From: Cutaneotrichosporon cavernicola
Taxonomy: Eukaryota > Basidiomycota > Tremellomycetes > Trichosporonales > Trichosporonaceae
Assembly (NCBI RefSeq): GCF_030864355.1
Contig: NC_083397.1
Coordinates: 1,922,001 to 1,986,000, forward strand
Direction: 5' to 3'
Length of the DNA: 64,000 bases
Part shown: positions 33,189-43,776 of the stretch, piece after piece
Numbering within the stretch: position 1 is the first letter of the stretch
Layout: each line of letters starts with the position of its first letter
Made by a program: the position numbers and the translations under genes
Notes under the pieces: generated by a model
What the model saw: the letters and a program-made list of their open reading frames with translations, nothing else
What the model was told of the DNA's origin: nothing
The model's database searches: none

Positions 33189-36100
33189 TTAGGCCTCGGC
33201 GGCCATGTCGACGTGCAACGGGCGGAACGGCGCGCCCGTGCGCTTGGGGCCATTGTCTGCTGGGCTCGGCGTGCCCGGGCCCGGAAGGGCTCTAGGCGTG
33301 ACGAGCGCTTCGAGCTCGGGAGTGCGCGGAGTGCGAGGCGACTCATGGTCATCGCTACCGGAGGACCAGCTCTCCTCAAAACTTGTGTCGGCTTCAGCTA
33401 TGCGACGAAAAGGCCCGAGTTCCTCGATCTCGACGGCGGTCCACATCCCCAGGCCCACCGGAGCCGCCGAAGTGGGGTTGCTCCCAGCCGGCGACGAATA
33501 GTCGACCGCGACGCTGCTGCGCGTCTCCGGTACAACGGGTTGCGCCTGCCCCGAGAGGACAGTGCGCTGCGGGGCCTCGTCGCGCTCACTGCGACCAAAC
33601 CCCGCCGCAGCGAACATGTTGCGGATACCGCCCGAGGTGCGGCGCACGTGCTCGCGCACGCCGGCTGCAGGGACGTAGTTCGAGCTCGTCTGGGTGCGCG
33701 TCTCGGAGCGGCCCTCCTGCTCCTCCATCTCGGGGCTGAAGGGGACAACGTACATGCTGCTTGCGTCGCGCATGCGCGAGTGCTGGGAGCGCTGGCGAGT
33801 CGGCGAGTCGGGGAGAGCGGCAAAGTCCTCGGTGGGCGAGTCAGTTATCGTTTCCGTGTCGAGGTGGAAGGTGCTAGACTCCTCCGAGTGGCCGTCCGCC
33901 GAGGGGGGAAGCGGGGGCGGAGTGAGCTCGGTGAACTCGGTAGAGGAGACGGGCATGGTTGCTGAGCGCTGGGCCTGGCATGTGATGCCCAGGGCTGACG
34001 GCATGGCGGTCGACGGGAGCTCTGTGGAACCGAACGCGGGGGAGGAGACGTTGCGCTTGCGTGCAGCGCTGGCAGCTAACGCGACGGGCATGGAGCCCCG
34101 TCGTTGAGTGACGGGATGGGTGAACGCGGGTTGCGGCACTTGGAACAAGGCGACACTAGGGGGTTGCGCACTGTTCGAGTAACTGGGCAGGGAGGCGTGG
34201 TCATCAGGCGAGACGGTCGCGTTGGACGATGCCGTCTCGAAGCTGGTGGTCGACGCAGAGGGCGAGTCAAAGTACTCGCTGCCCATGTCGCCCAAGGGGG
34301 TTGTGTAGATCGACGCACCATCGTCTGACGACGAGCCACGCCGACGGCCCGAGAAGACGGAACCCTGACCCGACTCGAGACCTGTCTGCACGACAGTTGC
34401 GTTGGCGTTGCACGCTGGGGTTGCACTCGTGACAGGGAGCCCGGCGACGCCGCCGAGGTTGGGCGAGGCGGACTTGACAGTCTTCTCGATCTTCTCGTCG
34501 ATCTCGTCGAGCGTCTCGGAAGCCTCCGCGAATGCTGAACTCACAGCCGACGAGACGGCAGAGGCGGCCGAAGCGGCCATGGAATAAATCAACGAGCGCT
34601 GCGCCGGGCGGGGTTGGATGCCCTCCGCGACCGGCGAGACGCCGAGGCGCGTGGGCAGCGACAACATCGAGTGGCCAACAGGCAGGGTCTCTTGGCTGCT
34701 GGTGGGCGGTACCGATTCGCTGCGCGGACGCGGACGGTCCTCGACGACCAAATGGGTTGGTTGTACGTCCTCGTCCTTGTCCACGCCCTCGTCCTCGTCC
34801 ACGTCGACCGGTTCCTCGACGAGTGCCTTGTGGCCCTCGATCTTCTCTACGAAAGGCGTCTCCTTGGTCGTGGCAATTCGGGTAGCCTCGTCGCCCTCGG
34901 TCTCAGCGACTGGGGTGTCGAGGGGCTCCTTATGAGTAGCGTTAGCGGCCGGGTCATCCTCATCGGTCACAGGGCGAAGCGAGAGGAAGCCAGCGTTCGG
35001 CTGGATGGAGGGCGTCTGGACAGACTCGTGCGTGTCCACCGAGCTGCCGTCGAGGTACGCGAGGCCTGGCTCGATGGAGGCCGCATCGATGTCGGACCCG
35101 GGCAACTTGGGCTCCTTCGGCTCCAAGAGCTCCTCAGTCTCCGCAGATTCGGCCTGCTTGGGCTTGGGCCTGCTGGAAATAGACGTGGCTGCGGCAGTAG
35201 CAGCTGCAGCCAGGGCAGATGCGCCAGCAACAAGCATCGCCGGCATACCCGACGACTTGGTGGGCGTGGCGCTGTCTCCGAATGACTCGCCCGTCGGCGT
35301 CGCCTGTTCACTCGCGAGACTGGAGTGTGACTCGAGGGTCGGGAGCGTGAACTCCGAGTCTGAAGGCGAGCCGGGCTGAGCGGGCTCGTCCACTTCATTA
35401 ACCTGTGTCATGTTGGCGGTCGAGGTGAGGACGGGTAACGTCGTCTGGGCGATGGACGTGCGGACAGCGGTGGTGACGACCGCGGGCGAAGTCTCGCTCA
35501 GTACGGGCGACACGACGTCTGCCTCTGGCTCCGCAGCCACGTCGAACGACTCGCCGCCCTCATGCGAGCGCGCCGGCGTCGCCGTTATGATGTTGATGAC
35601 CGGCGCGGTCCCCAGGTCAGTCAGGAGCTTGGTGTTGGCCGCCGCCAGGTCAGGAGTCAGCCTGTGCGGTGCCCGAGTAGCGACCGAGAATGGACTTCCG
35701 GCCTCCGGGACGGGCACGGGGATCGCCGAGTGGGGCGAATTGAGAGAGTCGGGATGCAGAGGTGGCACAGACACGCGACGAATCTTTTGCGCGGGTTGGA
35801 ATAGCGCCGGCGGAGCGTCCTTGGGCTTGGGCGGGAACGAGAACGAAGTGTTCTCCTTGTACTCGGGCGACGAAGGCTTGCCCGGAGACCCAGTCTTGGA
35901 GCTTTCGGTGGCCACGGCAACAGCGGTGCCAGCAGCGGCAGCGCCAGCCAGAGCGGCGACTACGGGTACAGGAACTGACGGCTCCTTATTGATACGGAGC
36001 GGCGCTGTCTCCTTGTCCCTGCCCTTGTCCTTGGATCCGGCACTGAGGCTGCTCTTCTTGGTGATCTTGAGCGGCAGGGTGGTGTGGGGCTTAGGCTCGC

Positions 36101-39029
36101 TGTCAAACGTCGTCCACGAGGCCGGAAGCGGCTTCTCGTCGAGCTTCTCAATCTTGTCGGCATGCTCCTTGTCCTTACGCTGGTTGAGGTATTCGGCCTC
36201 CGCCTTCTGCACGACCTGCATCGGCGCAGGCTTGCGCACAAGCGCTGCTGCCTGTTGGATAACTTCGGCTGACGGTGCCTGCTCCGCGAACGGGTTGGAG
36301 GCGCGCTGGAATGACTGCTCAGACGCCGAGCGGGGCGGGCCCGCCGCAATTGGCTCTGAAGCAGAACGAAACTGCTGTACCAGCGCCTGCTGTGCCTGCT
36401 GGTGCGAGGCGATCGCGACATGCTGCTGCCGGAGGTACTCTGTCGATGAGGCGGGTACCACCGACTGCTCACGGCGCGACTGGCGCTTGACGTCGTCCTC
36501 GGTCTTCGCGCCGTCCAGGAAGGGAGGAGCAACGGTGACTGGCGCCGACTCGCCGCGGAGCTTGGCCCCGGCAGTGGCAATAGCTTGAGGCAGAGGCGCC
36601 TGCTTGGGAGCCTGCTTCGAGATGCTCGAGTCTGGATACTTTTTGACGGTCGAGGACGGCTTCTCCGGCGCAGCAGGAGGCGCAGGTACAGGCTGTTCGG
36701 TATCGGGAGCCTCAGCACCATTCGTCATGCGCGGCACTGGGACACGAGCGGTCGTCGGAGGACGGGGGGGCGGCTTGGCACTGACAGGACGAGGAGTCTC
36801 GTTGAGACCCTTCATCATTGGGGAGAACGCAGGAACAGCCGGGAGCTCCTGCGTCGAGGCAGACTTGGTAACGCCATTCGGCTGGGGCGGCACCTGCTGG
36901 CGAGTGGGCGTCTGCGGGGCTGCGCGCTGATACGACGACGGAACGGACGGCATATCGGGGACAGGCTCAGTGTCCTTATTCTTCTTTGAGAAGAGCGCAC
37001 TGATGGACAGGCGCTGCGACAGCGTGCGCGTCCGCTTTGGAGTCTTGGTTCCCTCCTCCTTCTCCACAGGCTTCGGTAGCGCTTGTGCCAGAGACGACGG
37101 GACACGCTGGGCCTCGGGAGCGCGGCGAGTGAGACTGGCCTGGCTGCCATTCGTCTGCTGCATGCGCTGCTGGCTGGCCGCGAACTCGGTCGAGTGCTCA
37201 AAGTTGGCAAAGGGCGACTCAGCGCGGGGCGGGTTGGCCGGGGCACTGATACCCTTGAGCTGGGCGCTGACGCCACGCTGCTGCAAGCTGGTCTGGCTCG
37301 AGTTGAACGCGGCAAAGACGTCAGGCACCATCTCGACCGCTGGCTCGGAGGGCTGGGCGTTCGAGTTGGCAGTGAGAGCCGCGAGTGCGTCAGGCACAAC
37401 CTGTTTGTGTTCTTGCAACGCTGTGGAACTCGACATTGAGGGAAGAGCAGGCACGGGAGGCGCGTCCTGTGTTACGAGACGGTTCCCAGCGTGCAGCTCG
37501 GGCTTGCTCTGCGACTTGCGGAGAGCCTTGAGCTCAGCGCTCTTCGAGCTGCTGAAGAGCTCCTTGATCGACGCCCGCTTAAGGAGTGTCTTGCGCTTCT
37601 CCGAAGTGGTCGATTTGGGTGTTTCGGGGAGCTGAGGAATCTCGGGACGGGTTGGGGTCTTTGGTGTCTTTGGTGTCTTGGGGGTCTGGGGCATCGGCGG
37701 GAGGTCGTCAAAGTTGGGCTTCTTCTTTTTCGAGAACATCGCCGAGAGGGAAAGAGATCGGCGTCGCTGGGCCTTGGGCTTGAACGTCGGTTCTGTGGGC
37801 GTGACCGGCTCCTTTGCCATCTTGCCCTTTTGGAACTTTAGAGACTTCAGTGCTTGAGGCGTCTCGGGCCGCATGGGCTCCGGCACACCGCGAGCGCCAG
37901 GGGCAGACCGCTGCTGCTGCTGTGATGGCTGTATGCGCGGGTCTTGGGGGAATGCCTGTGACGGCGGTGGCGGTGCTGGGCGGGTGGGGAAGGGCAGGGA
38001 AGAGCCCATCTTGGGCTTGTCGACTGCGGGCACATTGCCGCGACCGTTTGCCTGTCCCGTGGCTGGAGACGGCAGCTCCTCAACGAGCTCGTTCCACTCG
38101 GCGTCGAAATGAGCGCCACTCTTGCGCTCTAAGTCGTTGATTACCTGCTCGGGTTTCTTGGGCATGACAACCGCCGCGACAGAGGACCTGTGCTTGCGCC
38201 CGAACGGCGGCGTTGGCTTTTGGAAACCGACCACCGGCACTCCTCCAGCTTGTGCTTGTGCGGTGGGTCCAACCGAGACCCGTTGCTGCTGCGCGATTTG
38301 GGGCGCGGCGTCGTTGGGGATGGTCGGGAGCGACGCTGAGCGGGGCGGTGACGGAGCCGAGGTGTTCATTACGTGAACAGGCATCGACATGCCGCGATGA
38401 GGGTAGTCATCAGGAGAAGGGGATGTGCGGGGGTACAGCGTGACGGGTGCGTCTGCGTCGTCTGGAGTCAGTGCGTTCCAATCAGCCAACTTACCAGGTG
38501 GTGGGGTCAAGACGACGCGCGGGAGCACGTAGTCATCGGCGAGGAAGGGGCTGGCTGGTAGGCGGATGGGAGGGGGGAGCTGGGAGGTGCGCTGGACCGG
38601 GGGGAACTGTCTACTGGCCTGCATGTGATTGACGACGCCGAGAGGCGGGGATGCCATCGCCGGGGCCGGGGGCCCGCGCTCGAGCGACTGCACCATGGGT
38701 GCTGGTGCGGGCGCGGCAGCAGCAGCGTAAGGCGAGGCACCGACGCGTGTCGAGCCCACGAGGGCTGCCGCGCCCGCAGCCGCCTCGGCGCGGTTGTCGT
38801 ACGCGCTCGAATGAATGAGCGAGTGGTGGCGACTGCTGTGGTTGCGGGTGCGGAGGAGCTCCTCGGTCATGTCGGCCATGGACATGGGCCATGTCTCGCC
38901 CGACAACTCGCCTGGGTGCGGCGCATACTTTGGGTGGGGAGACTGGGCCAGCATGCTGGTCCCTAGCGAGAGGTGTGTGTCGTTGCTGTTGGGATGAGAG
39001 CTAGATGGCGCGTGTGCAAAGGAAGTCAA
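33189..39029 (-). CDS. Very large Ser/Pro/Ala-rich, probably disordered protein
   Basis: Not recognised. A single open frame of 1946 codons, probably with one 33-nt intron (38462-38494), so 1935 residues if spliced. The sequence is low in complexity, with few hydrophobic cores. Visible elements are a TPKTPKTPKTPTRPEIPQLP repeat near residue 450 and three related basic-hydrophobic motifs: RRRSLSLSAMFSKKKK near 420, RASIKELFSSSK near 485 and SQRLSISALFSKK near 665. There are Ala-rich segments near 1080 (VAALAGAAAAGTAVAVATE), 1270 and 1480. Many SP/TP sites and RxxS sites suggest heavy phosphorylation. It could be a scaffold at the cell cortex or polarity sites, but nothing proves this. The ORF length alone, with strong G/C third positions, supports coding. 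It is convergent with TOP3 (152 bp apart). Confidence 0.85.
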   Translation of the reverse strand: MTSFAHAPSSSHPNSNDTHLSLGTSMLAQSPHPKYAPHPGELSGETWPMSMADMTEELLRTRNHSSRHHSLIHSSAYDNRAEAAAGAAALVGSTRVGASPYAAAAAPAPAPMVQSLERGPPAPAMASPPLGVVNHMQASRQFPPVQRTSQLPPPIRLPASPFLADDYVLPRVVLTPPPGKLADWNALTPDDADAPVTLYPRTSPSPDDYPHRGMSMPVHVMNTSAPSPPRSASLPTIPNDAAPQIAQQQRVSVGPTAQAQAGGVPVVGFQKPTPPFGRKHRSSVAAVVMPKKPEQVINDLERKSGAHFDAEWNELVEELPSPATGQANGRGNVPAVDKPKMGSSLPFPTRPAPPPPSQAFPQDPRIQPSQQQQRSAPGARGVPEPMRPETPQALKSLKFQKGKMAKEPVTPTEPTFKPKAQRRRSLSLSAMFSKKKKPNFDDLPPMPQTPKTPKTPKTPTRPEIPQLPETPKSTTSEKRKTLLKRASIKELFSSSKSAELKALRKSQSKPELHAGNRLVTQDAPPVPALPSMSSSTALQEHKQVVPDALAALTANSNAQPSEPAVEMVPDVFAAFNSSQTSLQQRGVSAQLKGISAPANPPRAESPFANFEHSTEFAASQQRMQQTNGSQASLTRRAPEAQRVPSSLAQALPKPVEKEEGTKTPKRTRTLSQRLSISALFSKKNKDTEPVPDMPSVPSSYQRAAPQTPTRQQVPPQPNGVTKSASTQELPAVPAFSPMMKGLNETPRPVSAKPPPRPPTTARVPVPRMTNGAEAPDTEQPVPAPPAAPEKPSSTVKKYPDSSISKQAPKQAPLPQAIATAGAKLRGESAPVTVAPPFLDGAKTEDDVKRQSRREQSVVPASSTEYLRQQHVAIASHQQAQQALVQQFRSASEPIAAGPPRSASEQSFQRASNPFAEQAPSAEVIQQAAALVRKPAPMQVVQKAEAEYLNQRKDKEHADKIEKLDEKPLPASWTTFDSEPKPHTTLPLKITKKSSLSAGSKDKGRDKETAPLRINKEPSVPVPVVAALAGAAAAGTAVAVATESSKTGSPGKPSSPEYKENTSFSFPPKPKDAPPALFQPAQKIRRVSVPPLHPDSLNSPHSAIPVPVPEAGSPFSVATRAPHRLTPDLAAANTKLLTDLGTAPVINIITATPARSHEGGESFDVAAEPEADVVSPVLSETSPAVVTTAVRTSIAQTTLPVLTSTANMTQVNEVDEPAQPGSPSDSEFTLPTLESHSSLASEQATPTGESFGDSATPTKSSGMPAMLVAGASALAAAATAAATSISSRPKPKQAESAETEELLEPKEPKLPGSDIDAASIEPGLAYLDGSSVDTHESVQTPSIQPNAGFLSLRPVTDEDDPAANATHKEPLDTPVAETEGDEATRIATTKETPFVEKIEGHKALVEEPVDVDEDEGVDKDEDVQPTHLVVEDRPRPRSESVPPTSSQETLPVGHSMLSLPTRLGVSPVAEGIQPRPAQRSLIYSMAASAASAVSSAVSSAFAEASETLDEIDEKIEKTVKSASPNLGGVAGLPVTSATPACNANATVVQTGLESGQGSVFSGRRRGSSSDDGASIYTTPLGDMGSEYFDSPSASTTSFETASSNATVSPDDHASLPSYSNSAQPPSVALFQVPQPAFTHPVTQRRGSMPVALAASAARKRNVSSPAFGSTELPSTAMPSALGITCQAQRSATMPVSSTEFTELTPPPLPPSADGHSEESSTFHLDTETITDSPTEDFAALPDSPTRQRSQHSRMRDASSMYVVPFSPEMEEQEGRSETRTQTSSNYVPAAGVREHVRRTSGGIRNMFAAAGFGRSERDEAPQRTVLSGQAQPVVPETRSSVAVDYSSPAGSNPTSAAPVGLGMWTAVEIEELGPFRRIAEADTSFEESWSSGSDDHESPRTPRTPELEALVTPRALPGPGTPSPADNGPKRTGAPFRPLHVDMAAEA

Positions 39030-39277
39030 TTAATGAATGTGTGACAAGTGTAGGGATCGGGACGGCCGTGCGTGGTCTGACGCTGACAAGAGACACAGGC
39101 TGAGATTGTGCCAAAGCCGGACGTGTTTGGGCAGGGTATAATCAAAGGAAGGTGTGTTGGTGTGAGTTATAGTTGTAGACAAGAGACCAGGATAGAAGAG
39201 ATGAGAAGAGAAGAGAGAGAGAGATGAGGAGAGGGTGGAAGGAGGAGTAGGGATGGGTAATGGGAGGAAGGTGAGAG

Positions 39278-39331
39278 TGTCTACTGTCTACTGTCTACTG
39301 TCCACAGTCGACAGTCTACTGTCTACTGTCT
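39278..39331. repeat. CTACTGT heptamer tandem repeats around a short palindromic spacer
   Basis: Three or four copies of gtctact-type heptamers, then a spacer containing ccacagtcgacagt, then two or three more copies. It lies about 250-300 bp upstream of the start of the 1946-codon gene. Confidence 0.8.
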
Positions 39332-40822
39332 AGAGAATGTTATGCGAACTTAGTCTCCTGGATGTCTAGGCAGGGCTAATTGGTCGTCTTTACCCTGAAC
39401 TGTCCATCACCCAACACCCATCCCACCCAAAGACAAGTTGTGTTTGCTGATCCTTTGGTCTTTGGTCTTTCAACCTCTTTCCGTTTACCGCGGGTGCCAG
39501 GCTTAGAGCCTTTTAATTACTCCTAACAGCTACTAATGCTTGAATGTACAGTTATACACGCCTTGGCCCTTAGAGCCCTTGGAGGAGCCCTTGGACAACT
39601 TCTCATCTTGACAATGTTTCACTCCCCCTATGACCTCGTAAGGGCCCCCTTTGTTCAGGGAAACAGTTCCCGCCTCGTGCCTAGATGTTTTCTTTGGGTC
39701 TTTCTCCTTGACAGGTCTTTTGATGTTATTTACCTCTCGGCATTGTCAGCAGATGTTGAAATCCCCTTTTTACTATGTTACACTCTCTCCCTTCAATTTC
39801 TACCACTCCCCTGAAACGGGGGTAGAAACAGTTCCGGCATCATGCCACCATCTCGTCATCAACGCGTCTGGTCGCGTTCCCTCCTCCTCCCGCCCATCCC
39901 GTCCTCCGCTTCCATACTGCATTCTACAAAACCCCTCCCGGCGCGGGTTCCTCCCTCGCGTCGCTGGTTCCGAGCCTCCCCGATGACTGGCTCGTTCTCT
40001 TACCCCTACCCCTTTCCACCCGAGCAAGCACAGAAACCCAAAGTCGTGAACAAGCTCCAGAATTTGAGTTGGGTGTGGCGTTGGGTATGCAGCCGATCAC
40101 GCACAAACATGCCCCACCTCGGACTCACTGCCATTGTGGCGTACGACAGCACTCAGCCGTTGCGTCGCGACCGTTTCACAAGTTGGTGCTGCTGCTGTAT
40201 GAAGCAAGCATATTTACGCTCGTCCAATGGTCAGCTACAAGCCACGCCGTGGTTCTTGGGCAACTCTTAACCTCGCCAGCCATCTGCCGTACTGATTTGA
40301 CCTCGTTCCTGCACGATCAACAACAGGCGGCGTCGTCGACCTTGCTGGCCAGAGGTTGGGTTGAGCTTCTAATGTTGGGACTGACAGACCTGATGTTTGG
40401 TGATTACTCGATACAGCTTGCTTGGGTACAGTCTTCCCACCCCTGGCGTTTGGGGTCCGTCTCAACGTTCCGGTTCTATCTTTGGGTCCGGTTTCTCCGG
40501 GATGTGCGCCTCCAACGCATGACACTTGTATACGAGCATGTCGCCAGCAGTGCATGTACATGTACATGTATCGAAAGCAACGCTCCATCGGAAGTGGTGT
40601 GGCCCCAGTGCCTTGAGCCAACTTGAAAAACACAAACTTTGACAAACAACTGCTTCAGGGCAGTAAGCATGCATCCAACAAACGTCGGCCAGTTGCGCCT
40701 CCAATTTCGTCTGAACTGTTCGCCCTATCATCGGGTAAAAATGCAGCAGAAGGCGCTGCCGATCCCCGAAGAGCATGACGTGATCTGAGGATGAGGGTGG
40801 GACCGATGTGGTGAGCAGCTTC

Positions 40823-40843
40823 ATTCATTCATTCATTCATTCA
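40823..40843. repeat. (CATT)n tetranucleotide microsatellite
   Basis: Five consecutive CATT units in intergenic DNA. Confidence 0.85.
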
Positions 40844-41809
40844 TGGAATATGTAGCCATACAACCACGCTCTGAACCGCCTGACCCAATATCCGAGTTGT
40901 CAAGTCTCAAAGTCGAGCTAGTAACCATGCGTGCGGTTCTCAACAGGCAGTCAGAGCTGAGCGGGTGTGTGCGCCACGTACGGATCCTGCTGCCATCTAA
41001 CAGCCAGCGGACAATGGTGCGGTCAAGCAGACTGACACGTACCGTACCCATCACTGAGTCTAATGGGGTGCGGGGTCGTCTAGTCGACAAACGGTTTGAT
41101 GATTGCAAGTCTATATTGAGGAATGTGAGGCTGATCGGCAAAAGAAGTGATGGAACGGCTTTCAAGCGATCACTCTGTTGGCACTTTCAAGCCTAAGACA
41201 TTACAACTCATGCTGATGTGATTGGCATCTGCGACGCACCTTACCCTTCAGGCGTCAGCGCATACCCACGTGTGAGTAGTCGCAGCATGGAAACACCACG
41301 CTTCCACAATCGTGGTTCAGTGTTTCCCACTCGTACGCATACAGACAGAGGGGCACGTAGTGTGTGTTCGAGAGGGCGGTGAGTCTGGGTTGCATGAAAC
41401 GCGTGATGGCGCGTGACGCCACACGCACATGAGTGACAGACCAAACATTACTGACACGTTGGTGATCGAGTCGTTGAGAAATATGTTGATGTCACACATG
41501 ATTACCTTTCGTACAGTATCCACACATACACACACACTCTCTCTCTCACACACACGGCACTCATTACAGGGGCACATGATGCATCGACCCGCTACGAGAC
41601 TAAACAGGATACGGCAGGGCGAGATCTGAACAGGCACAGGTGCCATGCAATGCAAATGGAAACATGCGAAGTGTCGGGCGGCTGACCTCGACATTGCGCC
41701 ACGGGGACAAATTACTGGTCGATGGTGAGGGGATGTTGGGGACTGCTGATGATGTTACTGGAGTGGGTATCTTTGGGCGGGAGCGTGACATGTCGTGAAG
41801 GAAGGATGC

Positions 41810-43776
41810 TTACGCCGAAGGGCTGTTGGGAGGGAGGGGCGCCTGCTGCTCACCGCCGAACTCGGCCTCAAGCTCGCGGCCTTGGTTCGACGACCGCCCC
41901 TTGGCAGAGTCGGGCCAGCGGTGCTGGGCCCACTCGCGCACAAAGACAGAAGCCTTGAGGTGTTTCTGACGTCAGCAGATGCCTGCAATGTAGAGAAGTA
42001 CTTACCCTGCTGGCATACTTCTTGAAGAAGGCAGTCGACGTGTCGAGCTCCGGGTCGACGGCATAGTCAAGCATGACCTGCGCACACTCGAGCAGCTCGT
42101 GCTGAGCGTACGTCGAGTAATGAACCATGTTGGCATGCCATGGCCCACGGTCGAAACAGAGCCGCGCGAGCCACATGGCAGCAGCAGCAAGCATGGAGGG
42201 TGGGTAGGGGAGAAGACGGTGGTCGATGCAGCTAATCTCGATAAAGAACTTGGCGACTGTGCGGCTGTGCACGTCGTAGCCGTCAGCCTTGGAGACGCGG
42301 CGCAGGAAGTGGAGGGGGTTGGGGTACGCCAGGTCGAAGTCGAGGGTCTGGAGGAGGTAGCGCTCAGCCCGCAGAATCTCGTCGACGTCGTAACCGCCGT
42401 CAGCCATGTGGAGGAAGTGGGTGACGGAGGGGCAGATGACCTCCTCGTACTTGGCCGCGACGAAGAGGGCCGTTAACCCGACGAGCTGGAACTTCTCCAG
42501 AGAGACGGTGCGAGCAGTGAGGAAACGGTCGATGAGGTTGATAGCGATGAGGAGCGTCTCTGGGAGGAGTCGGAACTTGGTGTGTACCTCGACGATCCAG
42601 TCGTTGAGTATCTGGCGCATCTTCCACTGCAGCTCTTCCTGGTTCTCCATGTACTTGGAATCAGGCATCGTCGACTTCTGAGACATGTCAGCAAATTTTC
42701 CCTTCGACTATAGGCTGCTTGACTCACCTCCAGCTCCATCATGTACGCGAAAGCGTCGACCACGTACTCGGACACCATAGTCGGGTCCCCCTCATCCTCG
42801 GCGTCGAGGTCGGTCCATCCATAGTCCTTAGGGACAGGAGCCTTTGAGCTAGGCTCGGCCACTGCCACCACCTTGTTGTCTGCGTCGTAGTTGTCCGTGA
42901 AGACGTCCTCGGGAGTGGAAGGACGGGGACGTTTGGGAGCAGGGCCGTCCTCGGTGATAGAGACAGTTTCCTTCAACTGGCGACCAGGGCGCGCGGTCGA
43001 GGTGGAAGTCGAAGTGGACGCAGCGGAGACAGCGGAGCCGTGGCGAGAGTACCCTGGACGGGGACGAAGGTTGGTGGTAGACGAGGTGACGCTCCCGACC
43101 TTGCGCTTGACGGCGACGGTTGGCTTCTCCTCGCGGGCCTCAAGGGTAGTGGAGCGCGTAGTGCGACGCACAGCAGGCTGGGATGTCTCGCGGGTGGCCA
43201 GAGGACGCCGCTCGGCCGCCTTGCCCTTGTCTCCCTTGGCCGCGTTTGGTGCAGTGCCAATCTCGCCGAGCGCAGCGCGACGGCGCGTGCCTGGCTTGTT
43301 GACCTGCGATGTCGAGGTACCAGTTGGAATGGGCTTATTGTCGGCAGTGGTCGAGCGGGTGGTCGCACCCAGTGCCGACGCGGTCCGCTTCATCTGGGGA
43401 ATGGCGGTGTTGGCTGCATTGTTGCCAGTGTTGGCTGCGGCAGAGCGTGCACGAGTGGCAATGGTGCCCGCGGGAGGAGGAGCGTTCTCGTCAATGCGAC
43501 GGGTGGTGCGGCGGGTCTGTCATGTGAGCGGTGGTCCGTGAAGGATCGCGTTTTGGTAGAGCTAATGTGTGGATGTGCTTGGGCCATTTCAAACACACGC
43601 GTTGTCGACCAGCCTTCCTCTCAAACATCTGCCAATCGTTGTTGACAGACGGGCGTTGGCCAGCATACGATCGTGTATGGCAAGCAGTGCGAGCACTGGT
43701 GTGGATGGGGATGGGGTGGTGTGTGTGTATGGGGAAGATGGGTTCAGGGTATACTCACTGGGATACCGCTGGCCAT
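41810..43776 (-). CDS. G2/mitotic B-type cyclin
   Basis: Regulatory subunit of Cdk1 that drives mitotic entry and is destroyed by the APC/C. Exons: 43776-43759, 43516-42728, 42677-42006, 41965-41810 (544 residues). The N-terminus carries a destruction box, RRAALGEIG (near residue 80), and KEN-less basic/Ser-rich sequence. The Cyclin_N box is clear (MRQILNDWIVEVHTKFRLLP, LLIAINLIDRFL, LVGLTALFVAAKYEE) and Cyclin_C follows (YPNPLHFLRRVSKADGYD to YAQHELLECAQVMLDYAV). The first exon codes only six residues (MASGIP) and is followed by a 242-nt intron. That intron is long for this window and could hold regulatory sequence. The B-type call rests on the D-box and on MRQILNDWIVEVH; the exact paralogue is not determined. 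Confidence 0.94.

Larger units (their letters stand above)
39030..41809. other. Long intergenic region, no convincing gene
   Basis: 2.8 kb between two minus-strand genes. It contains simple repeats: CTACTGT heptamers near 39278-39331, CATT near 40823-40843, and CA/CT tracts near 41518-41555. Open frames reach 185 codons (40069-40626, plus), but all frames there are similarly open and composition is not coding-like. It probably holds the promoter and long leader of the 1946-codon gene and the cyclin 3' flank. Confidence 0.5.

Noticed and set aside
35410..36588. 392-codon plus-strand ORF inside the giant gene
   Set aside because: Antisense frame of the Ser/Pro/Ala-rich minus-strand gene. It is open because of base composition and has no recognisable sequence.
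40069..40626. 185-codon plus-strand ORF in the large gap
   Set aside because: Opposite-strand frames in the same stretch are equally open, third positions are not G/C-biased like real genes here, and no homology is recognised.
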